Shown here piece by piece: positions 8,221 through 16,172 of a DNA stretch of 64,000 nucleotides; the stretch's first letter is position 1; every line of letters begins with the position of its first letter. This DNA is from Roseitranquillus sp963709765 (GTDB lineage Bacteria > Pseudomonadota > Alphaproteobacteria > Rhodobacterales > Rhodobacteraceae). The DNA lies in NCBI GenBank assembly GCA_963709765.1, contig CAVPXL010000009.1:1-64000 (forward strand), given 5' to 3'. The notes beneath the pieces were generated by a model. The model did no database searches. It was not told the origin of the DNA and was given only the letters and a program-made list of their open reading frames with translations. A program made the translations under genes and the position numbers.

Positions 8221-10140
8221 TCAGGCGGCCCGGCCGACCTGATGCATGTCCTCGTCGTGACTCGACATACGGAAACCGGCGATCAGGTCCGAAAGCCGTC
8301 CGGTTTCCTGGTTGAGCACCGCGCTCGCCGCAGTCGTTTCCTCGAACATGGCGACGTTCTGCTGCGTCGACTGGTCGAGCTGGGTAACGGCCGCGTTGAT
8401 CTCGTTGATGCCCGTCGCCTGCTCGTTCGCCGACGTGGCGATCTCACTGACATGGGAGGAGATATCGGCGATCGACGTCACGATCGACTGCAGCGCGTCA
8501 CCGGCCCGGCCGACGAGGTCGACGCCATGCTTCACGTGGTTGCCCGATTCAGAGATCAGCGCGTTGATCTCGCGCGCCGCTTCCGACGAGCGCTGGGCCA
8601 GGCCGCGAACCTCCGACGCCACGACCGCGAACCCGCGCCCCGCATCGCCTGCGCGTGCCGCCTCGACGCCCGCATTGAGTGCCAGAAGATTGGTCTGGAA
8701 CGCGATGTCGTCGATCACGTCGATGATCTTGGCGATCTGACTCGACGAGCTCTCGATCTTGCCCATGGCCGCAATGGTCTCGTCCACGACCTCGGTGCTC
8801 GTGCGCGCCTTGTCGTTGGCGTTCTTGACCAGCGCGTCGGCCTGACGCGCGCCCTCTGCAGCCGATCCGACCGACGCGGTCAGCTCGTTGAGCGCGGCGG
8901 CGGTTTCCTCGAGCGTTGCGGCCGTTGTCTCGGTACGACGCGACAGGTCGTTCGAGGCGCCCGTGATCTCGTCGACACTCGCGCGGATCGAGCCGGCGGA
9001 ATCGGTTATCGACCGGATCAGACCGGAGAGCGAGCCGACGGTCTCGTTGAAATCCATGCGCAGCTGCTCGTAGGCGACCGGGAACGCGTCTGTGATGCTG
9101 ACGCTCAGATCGCCGGAAGACAGAGACTTGAGGCCAGCCGCGAGCGAGCGCACGACGCTGGCCTGCTCCTCCTCGCGCGCGACGCGGTCAGCCGCCTCGC
9201 GGGCGCTGGCCGCCTTTTCGGCTGCGAGTTTCTCGGCTTCACGCCGCTCCTCGGTGAGGCGCAGTTCTTCGCGCTCCTCGGCTTGCCGCTGCTCGTCGGC
9301 CGCGCGCCGCTTGCGATCGGCCTCGGCCTCCACGCGCAGTTGCGCCTGTTCGGCTTCGAGCGCCTTCTTCTCGACAAGGCTCAGACGCAGATCGTCGATC
9401 CTGGATGCAATGGCGCCAATCTCGTCCTGTCGCTTCGCGGCCTCGACCTCCTCGCCGACGTCTCCGTTGCGGATGCGCTCGAGCACGTCGGCCAGACCGG
9501 CGAGCGGGCGGCTCACGCTGCGCGAGAAACCGAGCCCCACGCCGACCAGTGCCAGCAGGACCACCGCCAGCGCACCGACCATGATCATGGCCTCGCTCCG
9601 GAACTGCGCGCTGAGGTCGTCGATGTAGACGCCCGTGCCCACGTGCCAGCCCCAGTCGGGCACCTGCGCCGAATAGCTCAGCTTGGCGAACGGCTCGTCG
9701 CCCCCGTTGCGCGGCCACATGTATTTGAAGAACCCGCCGCCGGCCCTGGAATTCGCGATCAGCTCCTGGACCACCATGACGCCGTTCGGGTCGGTGACGC
9801 CCCACATGTCGGTGCCGTTCAGGCTCGTCTTGGGATGGGCGATGTTGATACCCTCGTCGTCATAGGCGAAGAGGTAGTCGCCGTCACCGTAGCGGATCGA
9901 GGCGATTGCACTTGCGGCAGCGTTCCTGGCTTCCTCCTGCGAAATCTCGCCAGCGTCGGCACGGTCCGCGTAGTGCGACGCGATCGAAACGGCGCTTTCG
10001 ACCTGGGTCCGGATCAGGGCCTTGCGATCGTCTTCGATCACGCCCTTCATGTTGAAAAGCTGAAGGGTCATCAGCGCGATGACCAGCCCACCGATAAGGA
10101 GGTTGAGCGCCAACAGCTTTCGGGAAATCGTCAGGTTCAT
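8221..10140 (-). CDS. methyl-accepting chemotaxis protein with periplasmic Cache sensor
   Basis: Membrane chemoreceptor, 639 residues. Order: first transmembrane segment (about residues 8-28), a periplasmic single-Cache-type sensor (about 35-185, with YGDGDYLFAYDDEG and WGWHVGTGVYIDD), second transmembrane segment (about 190-212), HAMP, a charged coiled-coil insert rich in Glu/Ala/Arg (about 260-340), a second HAMP-like stretch, then the MCP signalling domain with the tip sequence DDIAFQTNLLALNAGVEAAR and FAVVASEVRGLAQRS. The start MNLTISRKLLALN at 10140 is taken because the hydrophobic segment follows immediately. No pentapeptide CheR tether is seen at the C-terminus. Ligand unknown; monogenic and converging on the M24 gene. 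Confidence 0.93.
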   Translation of the reverse strand: MNLTISRKLLALNLLIGGLVIALMTLQLFNMKGVIEDDRKALIRTQVESAVSIASHYADRADAGEISQEEARNAAASAIASIRYGDGDYLFAYDDEGINIAHPKTSLNGTDMWGVTDPNGVMVVQELIANSRAGGGFFKYMWPRNGGDEPFAKLSYSAQVPDWGWHVGTGVYIDDLSAQFRSEAMIMVGALAVVLLALVGVGLGFSRSVSRPLAGLADVLERIRNGDVGEEVEAAKRQDEIGAIASRIDDLRLSLVEKKALEAEQAQLRVEAEADRKRRAADEQRQAEEREELRLTEERREAEKLAAEKAASAREAADRVAREEEQASVVRSLAAGLKSLSSGDLSVSITDAFPVAYEQLRMDFNETVGSLSGLIRSITDSAGSIRASVDEITGASNDLSRRTETTAATLEETAAALNELTASVGSAAEGARQADALVKNANDKARTSTEVVDETIAAMGKIESSSSQIAKIIDVIDDIAFQTNLLALNAGVEAARAGDAGRGFAVVASEVRGLAQRSSEAAREINALISESGNHVKHGVDLVGRAGDALQSIVTSIADISSHVSEIATSANEQATGINEINAAVTQLDQSTQQNVAMFEETTAASAVLNQETGRLSDLIAGFRMSSHDEDMHQVGRAA

Positions 10141-10341
10141 GGAAGACGGCCTTTCAGGGCTGTGCTTGAGCAGTAGAGCGAAGCCGGCCACCTACGGCAG
10201 GATGCTTACGGAAGCGTTACTGCGCCACGGGACGCTGCGTGGTTCAGCCACGCCCCAGAGTTCGGGGCGAAAAGACGGGGGCGAAAGCGAGCTTTGCGTC
10301 TTGACAAGTCCGCCGGTCTCGCTTACCCACGCGCTCGCTCT

Positions 10342-10418
10342 GGCGGAGTAGCTCAGTTGGTTAGAGCAGCGGAATCATAATCCGCGTGTCGGGGGTTCAA
10401 GTCCCTCCTCCGCTACCA
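10342..10418 (+). tRNA. tRNA-Met (CAT anticodon)
   Basis: A 77-base cloverleaf with encoded CCA: acceptor GGCGGAG pairs with CTCCGCT (G-U at the end), D-loop AGCTCAGTTGGTTAGAGC, anticodon stem GCGGA/TCCGC around loop ATCATAA giving CAT, and T-loop GGTTCAAGTCC. The body matches elongator tRNA-Met of alphaproteobacteria; a lysidine-modified Ile-CAT species is the alternative. Its 3' 16 bases are repeated at 12339, so the gene served as the integration site of a mobile element yet remains intact. Confidence 0.95.
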
Positions 10419-10848
10419 TCGCACCCCCCACTCGAAAGTCAGGGTTCGAGATGAGGGCGCTCAAGCGCCCCCTGACCTCAATGGGGACGCCGTCGTCATC
10501 AGGGCGAGAGACGATGATCTCTGAAACCAGCGACCGAACTGCGTCGCGGGCATGGTTGTCGGGCTTCCCATCGGCGGAGGTGAGCGATGTCACGAAGTCG
10601 CGCAGGGCGGACGCATAGCGCGCCGGCGTGACTGGATCGAAAACCATCGCCTCATCGGCTTCGTCCAAAGCCGCAAGCTCGGTCTCCGCTGCGCGCAGAC
10701 CTCTCTTGGCTTCGAGAAGCTTTGCCTCGCCATCATCGCCGTCCAAGACGCCACGCTCGTAGAGATTCAGGCGACGCTCGAACAGATTGCGCGCTTCTGC
10801 GACCGCCCGCTGGAGCTTCCCGTGATCCGCTTTGCCATAGTCGGCCAG
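10375..10848 (-). pseudogene. serine recombinase, C-terminal remnant overlapping tRNA-Met
   Basis: An open frame of about 158 codons without a start, reading LADYGKADHGKLQRAV at its cut end and finishing MVAEEGLEPPTRGL. The last residues are encoded by the complement of the tRNA 3' end, the well-known arrangement of element-borne recombinases whose attachment site lies at the end of the gene. Length and charged coiled-coil composition fit the C-terminal part of a large serine recombinase. The N-terminal catalytic domain is missing: the frame is broken exactly at the IS3-family terminal repeat at 10849, and no continuation is found beyond the far IS end at 12126. This is a dead integrase gene. 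Confidence 0.75.
10403..10418 (+). repeat. att-like direct repeat, copy within tRNA-Met
   Basis: The 16 bases CCCTCCTCCGCTACCA form the tRNA 3' end including CCA. An identical copy lies at 12339-12354. The pair brackets the recombinase remnant and the IS element, as expected for the two attachment junctions of an element integrated at a tRNA 3' end. Confidence 0.8.
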
Positions 10849-10878
10849 TGGCCTGCTGCCGGTTCCGTGGACGGCGGG

Positions 10879-11739
10879 TTAAGGTAGCACGGCGCGTGCC
10901 TCGAACTGAATTGGGCTGAGGTAGCCCAGTTTCGAGTGGCGCCGCTTCGGATTGTAGAACCTCTCGATGTAATCGAAGACGTCGGCCCTTGCGGCGTCGC
11001 GGGTGCGGTAGGTCTTGCGGGCCGTGCGCTCGGTCTTCAGCGAAGAGAAGAAGCTCTCCATCGCCGAGTTGTCCCAGACGTTTCCCGACCGGCTCATCGA
11101 GCAGGTGATGCCGTGATCGGCCAGGAGACGCTGGAACTGCTCGCTCGTATACTGGCTGCCCTGGTCGGAATGATGCACCAGCGCGTCGGCCTTTCCGCGC
11201 CTCCACACCGCCATCATGAGGGCATCCATGACCAGCGACGCGTCGCGCTCGGCCTTCATCGACCAGCCGACAATGCGGCGTGAGAACAGGTCCAGCACGG
11301 CGGCGACGTAGAGCCAGCCCTCGGCCGTCCAGATGTAGGTGAAGTCGGCCAGCCATTTCCGGTTGGGTCTGTCCGCCTGGAAGTCCCGGTCGAGGACGTT
11401 GTCGGCGATGACGGATCGCTCGCCGTCGTCCCTCGGCAGACCGCGGCGCCGAGGGCGCGCCTTAAGACCGTTCACCCGCATCAGCCGCTCGATGCGATGG
11501 AGGCCGCAGGCGAAGCCCTCCTCGAGGACATCGCGCCAGATCCGGCGGGCGCCATAGGTGCGATCGCTGTCCTTGAAGCTCTTGCGCATCGCCGAGCCGA
11601 GCTTCTTGTCGTAGACGGCCCGAGCGCTGACTGGCCGGTTCAGCCAGGCATGGAACCCCGACCGCGAGACGCCGAGCGCCGCACACAGCCAACTCACCGG
11701 CCAGACGTGGCGGTGCTTCGCGATGAAGGCAAACCTCAT
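10879..11739 (-). CDS. IS3-family transposase OrfB (DDE integrase core)
   Basis: Catalytic transposase subunit of 286 residues. The start MRFAFIAKHRHVWPVSWLC at 11739 overlaps a stop in the orfA-related frame (ATGA), the normal IS3 junction; a longer frame opening at 11796 is ignored. An HTH_21-like segment (about residues 40-100) precedes the rve core with the DDE residues in WLADFTYIW, HHSDQGSQYTS and DNSAMESFFSSLKTE. The C-terminus YNPKRRHSKLGYLSPIQFE is the usual IS3 ending. In working elements it is made as an OrfAB fusion by minus-one frameshifting, but that may be impaired here (see orfA). Confidence 0.93.
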   Translation of the reverse strand: MRFAFIAKHRHVWPVSWLCAALGVSRSGFHAWLNRPVSARAVYDKKLGSAMRKSFKDSDRTYGARRIWRDVLEEGFACGLHRIERLMRVNGLKARPRRRGLPRDDGERSVIADNVLDRDFQADRPNRKWLADFTYIWTAEGWLYVAAVLDLFSRRIVGWSMKAERDASLVMDALMMAVWRRGKADALVHHSDQGSQYTSEQFQRLLADHGITCSMSRSGNVWDNSAMESFFSSLKTERTARKTYRTRDAARADVFDYIERFYNPKRRHSKLGYLSPIQFEARAVLP

Positions 11740-12064
11740 GTCGCGTCCCTCGCGAAGAACGCGCGCGTCCATTGTCCTCGGACCAATGGCGGACAATGGC
11801 CACGCCCTTTTTTAGGATGTCACGCTCCGCCTTGAGACGGGCGACCTCCTTCCTCAAGGTGACGATCTCGGCTTGCTCGGCATTCGGACGACCGTTCCCG
11901 GAGAACGCACCGAGCGCAGCATCCTCCAGCTCTCGCATCCACCGCCGCAGCACGCTCTCCGAGAGCTCAAGCTCCCGGCAGGCCTGCGCGACAGCCACGC
12001 CGCGCTCCGTCACCAGCTTCACCGCCTCGATCTTGAACTCGCGGCTGAAAGTTCGTCTCTGCAT
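11736..12064 (-). pseudogene. IS3-family transposase OrfA, probably frameshifted near its end
   Basis: N-terminal HTH protein of the IS (MQRRTFSREFKIEAVKLV start at 12064, then a helix-turn-helix around ELSESVLRRWMREL and a leucine-zipper region RKEVARLKAERDILKK). A normal OrfA would finish with AFFARDAT and a TGA overlapping the orfB ATG at 11736-11739. That ending exists, but one frame away: the reading frame after the A6G slip site (11807-11813) runs on to 11462 instead. A 9-bp inverted repeat CCATTGTCC/GGACAATGG just after the slip site may be the frameshift-stimulating stem-loop. A single extra base in the GCGCGCG run would explain the shift. Confidence 0.65.
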
Positions 12065-12338
12065 CTGCTGTCCCAAGCTCCATGGTCACGATCTTATCTT
12101 CGTGTCCACGGAACCGGCAGCAGGCCAAGGCTGGGAATGTCTCGCGACAGCATTCGGCAGCCAATGCTCGGCGTAAGGTTGTTGCAGGCTCCTGTGTCGC
12201 CGGACGATCTGATACCAGTCCTACCGACGGGTAGTCATACATGAGCATCAACATCGCGCTCACCGGCGGTTTCTCGACAGATGAGACCGACGGATTAAGA
12301 CTTTACAAAGGGTTAGCTCGTGGGGTCTGTGACCAGAA

Positions 12339-12354
12339 CCCTCCTCCGCTACCA
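12339..12354 (+). repeat. att-like direct repeat, distal copy
   Basis: Exact 16-base copy of the tRNA-Met 3' end without the rest of the gene. It marks the far junction of the relic element. The bases just before it differ from the tRNA, so this is not a second tRNA gene. Confidence 0.8.
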
Positions 12355-12875
12355 GACTTTTCGGTGACTTGCGGCGTCACTCGCCGCGCCCGCGTCTGCT
12401 GCGTTTCTCCGCGATATCGCCGGATCAGCTCGCAAGCTTGATGAACTCCGATCCAGCCGCCAGCGCGCCACCAGATGAGCGGCGTTCGAAGCGTGCCGTC
12501 CTCCTTCGTTCGAGCGTGCCGCGCGCGACGGGTTCGCGCCCACGTTCGGCGGCGCGCATCGTGGGCGCGAGTTTCTGAAACCAGATACCGCCATCCATCT
12601 CGCCGGGGTCTTGCGGCCGGGAGGTCAGCCCCGAACTGGCCGAACTCCGGAACATGCCGAGCGATTCGGATCAGCGGGAAAACCGGCCTTGTCAGGCATT
12701 CCCCCCGCGGTGGCCGGCACCCGCCAGCCGGGTGCGGGACCCGAAGCCTCGCCATCTCCACTCGACCGGGCGTTGCCACGCGGCGCCGGTCCGTGCAGTG
12801 CGGACCTGACCTGACGACGAGCATCTCTCCAGGATGAACGCGGTCGCTCTATCGAGATGGATCACAAATCAGCCC
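12355..12875. other. gene-poor stretch downstream of the relic element
   Basis: About 520 bases lie between the distal att repeat and the CopG promoter. Several short frames are open but none has family-like sequence, a ribosome site and plausible composition together. I see no RNA gene in it. Confidence 0.4.
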
Positions 12876-12919
12876 TTGCGCCACCCTCTGAAACATCCAT
12901 ATACCATCCCAGTGGATGG
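12876..12919 (+). promoter_or_regulatory. putative promoter and operator of the CopG gene
   Basis: A candidate promoter TTGCGC (12876-12881) and TATACC (12900-12905) with 18-base spacing is followed by the perfect inverted repeat CCATCCCAGTGGATGG (12904-12919), 6-bp arms around a 4-base spacer. The repeat overlaps the -10 box and ends 8 bases before the CopG start. Ribbon-helix-helix regulators commonly bind short palindromes at their own promoters, so autoregulation is a reasonable inference. Confidence 0.45.
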
Positions 12920-12927
12920 AGAATGAA

Positions 12928-13344
12928 ATGAGCAACGTCAGACCACTCCGGGAAAAGGCACCCGACAGCGAGAAGATCACGATCAACCTCGGCTATGTCG
13001 ACCTCGGTCGCATCGACCTTCTGGTGCAGGAAGGCTTCTACTCCAACCGGAGCGACCTCATCCGGACGGCGATCCGCAACCAGCTCGACACCCATGCCGA
13101 GGTCGTGTCGAAATCGGTCGAACGGCACACCATGGAGCTCGGACTGCGCGACTATGCGCGGGCCGATCTCGAAGCCCTGCGCGACGCCGGCGAGATCCTG
13201 CACGTTAAGGTCGTGGGACTGGCGCGCATCGCCCCGGACGTGTCGCCGGAACTGGCCCTGCAGACCATCGGTTCCATCGAAGTGCTCGGCGCCTTGCAGG
13301 CTTCGGCCGAAGTGAAATCGGCCCTCTCTGACCGCATCCGCTAG
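12928..13344 (+). CDS. CopG-family ribbon-helix-helix transcriptional regulator
   Basis: DNA-binding protein of 138 residues. The RHH fold is at the N-terminus: KITINLGYVDLGRIDLLVQEG then SNRSDLIRTAIRNQLDTH (about residues 14-52), with the NRSDLIR helix typical of CopG/ParD-like proteins. The C-terminal two thirds is a longer extension with no motif I know, unlike minimal antitoxins. The start at 12928 is chosen over an ATG four codons earlier because GGAG lies six bases before it. The PHB-depolymerase-like gene follows after 28 bases, so the two are probably co-transcribed and functionally linked rather than part of a toxin pair. Confidence 0.85.
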   Translation: MSNVRPLREKAPDSEKITINLGYVDLGRIDLLVQEGFYSNRSDLIRTAIRNQLDTHAEVVSKSVERHTMELGLRDYARADLEALRDAGEILHVKVVGLARIAPDVSPELALQTIGSIEVLGALQASAEVKSALSDRIR

Positions 13345-13372
13345 ACCACCCCCTCACTCAAGGATCGAAAAG

Positions 13373-14455
13373 ATGTTCGACTTCAACACTGGCGCATGGC
13401 GCCCGGTGACCGATGCCCCCTGCGCCGATCGGCTCTCGTCGGCGCAGGACCTGGTGCAGCGGACCCTCGCGCAGCACGGTCTCGCGTCCGCGCCGGGACT
13501 CACCTCGCCATCGCCAAACCAGAACCTCAGGGGGCTGATGCAGAGCTTGCGGCCCGAAGCGTCTGCGACCGTACGAAGCCGTGCGGAATACGCGCCGGCA
13601 TTGCCAGTTGGCGCGCAGTTCCTGTCGTCCACACAACAGGGCCGCAGCGGTTCCCGCCGGTATCGCACCTATGTGCCCGCCTCGGCCGAAGACGGGGCTT
13701 CGGCGATCGTGATGATGTTGCACGGCTGCACCCAGACGCCCGAGGACTTCGCCATCGGCACCGGCATGAACGCGCTGGCCGAGCGGCACGGCTTCATCGT
13801 CCTCTACCCGGAGCAGTCCCGCGGCGCGAACGCCCAGACGTGCTGGAACTGGTTCAGCCCGGGCGACCAGCGCCGCGACCGGGGCGAGCCGGAGATCCTC
13901 GCCGGGATCGCGCGCGAGGCGATGACGGCCTACGAAGTGCCGGCGGACCGGACGTTCGTGGCGGGTCTGTCGGCGGGGGCGGCCATGGCGGTGATCCTGG
14001 GCCACACCTATCCCGATGTTTTCGCAGCGGTCGGCGCCCATTCCGGGCTTCCCTATGGCGCGGCGCGCGATGTCGCTTCGGCCTTCGCCGCGATGGCGGG
14101 CCAGCCTTCCGCCAACCCGGCGGAGCCACGGCCTTCGGGTCCGAGAACCATCGTCTTTCACGGCACCGCCGATACCACGGTGCATCCCTCCAACGGCGAA
14201 GCCATCGCCCGTCACGCCGAGCGGCATGGCCCGACACAGAGTCTCCAGACCACGCGGACGGGCATGGTGGCGGGTCGCGCCCATACCACCACGATCAGCG
14301 GCGGCCCGGAGGACCGTGATCATCTGGAATACTGGGAGATCGAGGGGCTCGGCCACGCCTGGTCGGGGGGGCAGCCGGGCGGCTCCTACAGCGACCCGCA
14401 AGGACCGGATGCCAGCGCAGAGATGATCCGTTTCTTCCTCGGCACAAGGGACTGA
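13373..14455 (+). CDS. PHB depolymerase-family esterase (alpha/beta hydrolase)
   Basis: Serine hydrolase of 360 residues of the family called extracellular catalytic domain type 1 PHA depolymerase, which cleaves polyester or aryl-ester bonds. Visible motifs: oxyanion HGCTQTPEDF (about residue 124), nucleophile elbow GLSAGAAM (about 195-202), WNWFSPGDQRRDRGEP between them, FHGTADTTVHP with the acid (about 260), and GLGHAWSGG with the catalytic His (about 325). No clear signal peptide is present; the first 85 residues are a low-homology lead (linker-like), so an intracellular role in PHA turnover is possible. It follows a CopG regulator in an apparent two-gene operon. Confidence 0.88.
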   Translation: MFDFNTGAWRPVTDAPCADRLSSAQDLVQRTLAQHGLASAPGLTSPSPNQNLRGLMQSLRPEASATVRSRAEYAPALPVGAQFLSSTQQGRSGSRRYRTYVPASAEDGASAIVMMLHGCTQTPEDFAIGTGMNALAERHGFIVLYPEQSRGANAQTCWNWFSPGDQRRDRGEPEILAGIAREAMTAYEVPADRTFVAGLSAGAAMAVILGHTYPDVFAAVGAHSGLPYGAARDVASAFAAMAGQPSANPAEPRPSGPRTIVFHGTADTTVHPSNGEAIARHAERHGPTQSLQTTRTGMVAGRAHTTTISGGPEDRDHLEYWEIEGLGHAWSGGQPGGSYSDPQGPDASAEMIRFFLGTRD

Positions 14456-14653
14456 TCGACCTCCATCGGGACATTCTCGGTTCGGCGGCGGCGATGCGCC
14501 CGTCGCCGGACCTCCTGCATCCTTGCGAACAGCGGCATGCGGGCCTCTCGGCCTCGTCTTCCGGAACCGACACAGCGCTTTTGGGAATGTCAGGCGCGGT
14601 CACGTCACGCGCGCCTCGGCAATCCCGATGCGCCCACAGGACCACGACCGGTG

Positions 14654-15055
14654 TCAGACGTCAGGCCGCGACGCAGCGTGTTGGCGCAGAAGTTCGACAT
14701 TGCGCCGGTTCGATTTGTAAAGAATGTCAAACACATCGCCCAGAAGCGGCACCGCGCCGAGGACGGTGTCGGCGCCCGTGTTGAGCAGCATCCGCGCAAG
14801 GACGGGTCCGGGCACGCCCATCTTGTGGGCCTTGTAGATGATGTATCCGGCCGGCAGCAGCGTCGCGGCATCGCCGACGCCGGGGATCAGACCCAGCAAT
14901 CCGTCGAGGCCGATGCGGACGCCGATCACCGGCACCCTGTAGGCGGTGTCCATCAGACGTGCGAGGCGTTCGACCTTCTCCAGCTCGGGGTGGAGCTGCG
15001 AGGTTCCGGCATGAGGGTCGGGGCGCCGGGCGCCCTGTTTCGTTTGCGGCTTCAT
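14654..15055 (-). CDS. DUF4112 domain membrane protein
   Basis: A 133-residue protein of the DUF4112 family, unknown function. The start MKPQTKQGARR at 15055 is preferred; the longer upstream opening has shadow-like composition. The conserved core runs from RLARLMDTAYRVPVIGVRIG through LDGLLGLIPGVGDAATLLPAGYII and ends DVFDILYKSNRRNVELL. Two hydrophobic glycine-rich segments (about residues 45-70 and 90-115) suggest a membrane-associated hairpin. It converges with the esterase gene and diverges from moxR. Confidence 0.85.
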   Translation of the reverse strand: MKPQTKQGARRPDPHAGTSQLHPELEKVERLARLMDTAYRVPVIGVRIGLDGLLGLIPGVGDAATLLPAGYIIYKAHKMGVPGPVLARMLLNTGADTVLGAVPLLGDVFDILYKSNRRNVELLRQHAASRPDV

Positions 15056-15165
15056 GCCGGCTAAATCCCTGGCGCGGGGGAATGTTCCACCGGGCGGCCT
15101 GCGTTTGCCGCCGACGGCTTGACCTCCCTTGCGGGCCATGCACCCTTCTCGGCCGGAGGAGCGCA

Positions 15166-16077
15166 ATGACACCCGGCATCGAGACGATCGACGACGTTCA
15201 GGAAATGCTTGCGGCGCAGGATTACGTCTGCGGGCGGGCGCTGGCGACGGTGGTTTTCCTGGCCCTGCGGCTGGGCAAGCCGCTGTTCCTCGAAGGCGAG
15301 GCCGGCGTGGGCAAGACGGAGATCGCCAAGGCGCTGTCCAGGGGGCTGGGACGGCGGTTGATCCGGCTTCAGTGCTACGAAGGTCTGGACGCGAATTCAG
15401 CGGTTTACGAGTGGAACTTCGCGGAACAGATGATCGCGATCCGCACCGCCGAAGCGGCCGGCGGGGCCGATCGGGACCAGTTGAAGACAGAGCTTTTCAG
15501 CGAGGAATACCTGATCGAACGGCCGCTCTTGCAGGCGATGCGACCGCAGGCGGGCGGGCCGCCGGTGCTGCTGATCGACGAGCTCGACCGGACGGACGAG
15601 CCCTTTGAAGCCTTTTTGTTAGAGGCACTTAGCGACTTTCAGGTGACGATCCCCGAGCTCGGGACGGTGCGCGCGCCGGAGCCGCCGGTGGTGATCCTGA
15701 CGTCGAACCGCACGCGCGAGGTGCATGACGCGCTCAAGCGCAGATGCCTTTATCACTGGGTCGACTATCCGGATTTCGACAATGAAATCCGTATCTTGAA
15801 GGCGCGGGTGCCGGAGGCGACGGCGGCGCTCAGCCGTGAGGTGGTGGCCTTCGTGCAGCGGCTCAGGACCGAGGATCTGTTCAAGAAGCCCGGCGTGGCC
15901 GAGACGGTGGATTGGGCCAAGTGCCTGCTTGCGCTCGATATAATTACGCTGAGCCCGGACGTGATCGCCGACACGCTCGGCGCGATCCTGAAGTATCAGG
16001 ACGACATCGCCCGGCTTCAGGGCTCGGAGGCGGCGCGGCTTCTGGAGGAGAGCCGGGCGGGGTTGCAGGAGGCCTGA
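15166..16077 (+). CDS. MoxR-family AAA+ ATPase (CoxD-like)
   Basis: Cytoplasmic AAA+ ATPase of 303 residues, a chaperone-like class that usually works with a VWA-domain partner to mature or insert metal into an enzyme. Walker A is EGEAGVGKTEIAKAL (about residues 43-57), Walker B LLIDELDRTDEPFEA (about 130-144), and sensor 1 lies in VVILTSNRTREVHDALKRR. GGAGGA precedes the ATG at 15166. Its normal partner, the CoxE-like VWA protein at 17941, lies on the same strand but is separated by two leftward genes, which is unusual. No CO-dehydrogenase-type structural genes are in the window. Confidence 0.93.
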   Translation: MTPGIETIDDVQEMLAAQDYVCGRALATVVFLALRLGKPLFLEGEAGVGKTEIAKALSRGLGRRLIRLQCYEGLDANSAVYEWNFAEQMIAIRTAEAAGGADRDQLKTELFSEEYLIERPLLQAMRPQAGGPPVLLIDELDRTDEPFEAFLLEALSDFQVTIPELGTVRAPEPPVVILTSNRTREVHDALKRRCLYHWVDYPDFDNEIRILKARVPEATAALSREVVAFVQRLRTEDLFKKPGVAETVDWAKCLLALDIITLSPDVIADTLGAILKYQDDIARLQGSEAARLLEESRAGLQEA

Positions 16078-16095
16078 GCCCTGCGTTCGCAGGGC
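16078..16095 (+). terminator. hairpin after the MoxR gene
   Basis: GCCCTGC (16078-16084) pairs with GCAGGGC (16089-16095) around GTTC, starting right after the moxR stop. A second weak TGCA...TGCAAAAAATT element follows at about 16104-16122. The position suggests transcription ends here rather than running on to the VWA gene. Confidence 0.5.
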
Positions 16096-16172
16096 GAAAT
16101 CTTGCAACTTCCTGCAAAAAATTACCCCCCCATATTAAACTTCACCAAAGTTTTCAAAAGCAACGCGCGCCG

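Larger units (their letters stand above)
10849..12126 (-). mobile_element. IS3-family insertion sequence, 1278 bp
   Basis: Perfect 24-bp terminal inverted repeats at 10849-10872 and 12103-12126, beginning TGGCCTGCTGCC and so with the TG...CA ends typical of IS3 elements, enclose two overlapping leftward genes, orfA (HTH) and orfB (DDE transposase). No 3-4 bp target duplication is present: the flanks read CAG and AGG. That fits deletion or rearrangement next to the insertion. Total length is normal for the family. Confidence 0.9.
10403..12354. mobile_element. relic of a tRNA-Met-integrated element (about 1.95 kb)
   Basis: The interval between the two 16-base att repeats holds only the recombinase C-terminus, one IS3-family element and about 210 bases without a gene (12127-12338). 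I infer a larger integrative element or island that entered at tRNA-Met and then lost nearly all cargo, probably through a deletion bounded by the IS, since the sequences flanking the IS on its two sides do not join into one recombinase frame and show no matching target duplication. Whether excision is still possible is doubtful with the integrase destroyed. Confidence 0.7.

Noticed and set aside
8176..10176. A 666-codon rightward open frame opposite the chemoreceptor
   Set aside because: It is the antisense shadow of the MCP gene; composition is Arg/Asp/Leu-rich and no domain is seen.
12928..14455. CopG protein and following gene as a toxin-antitoxin pair
   Set aside because: The downstream gene is a full alpha/beta hydrolase of 360 residues, not a RelE/ParE-type toxin, and the CopG protein is longer than usual antitoxins.
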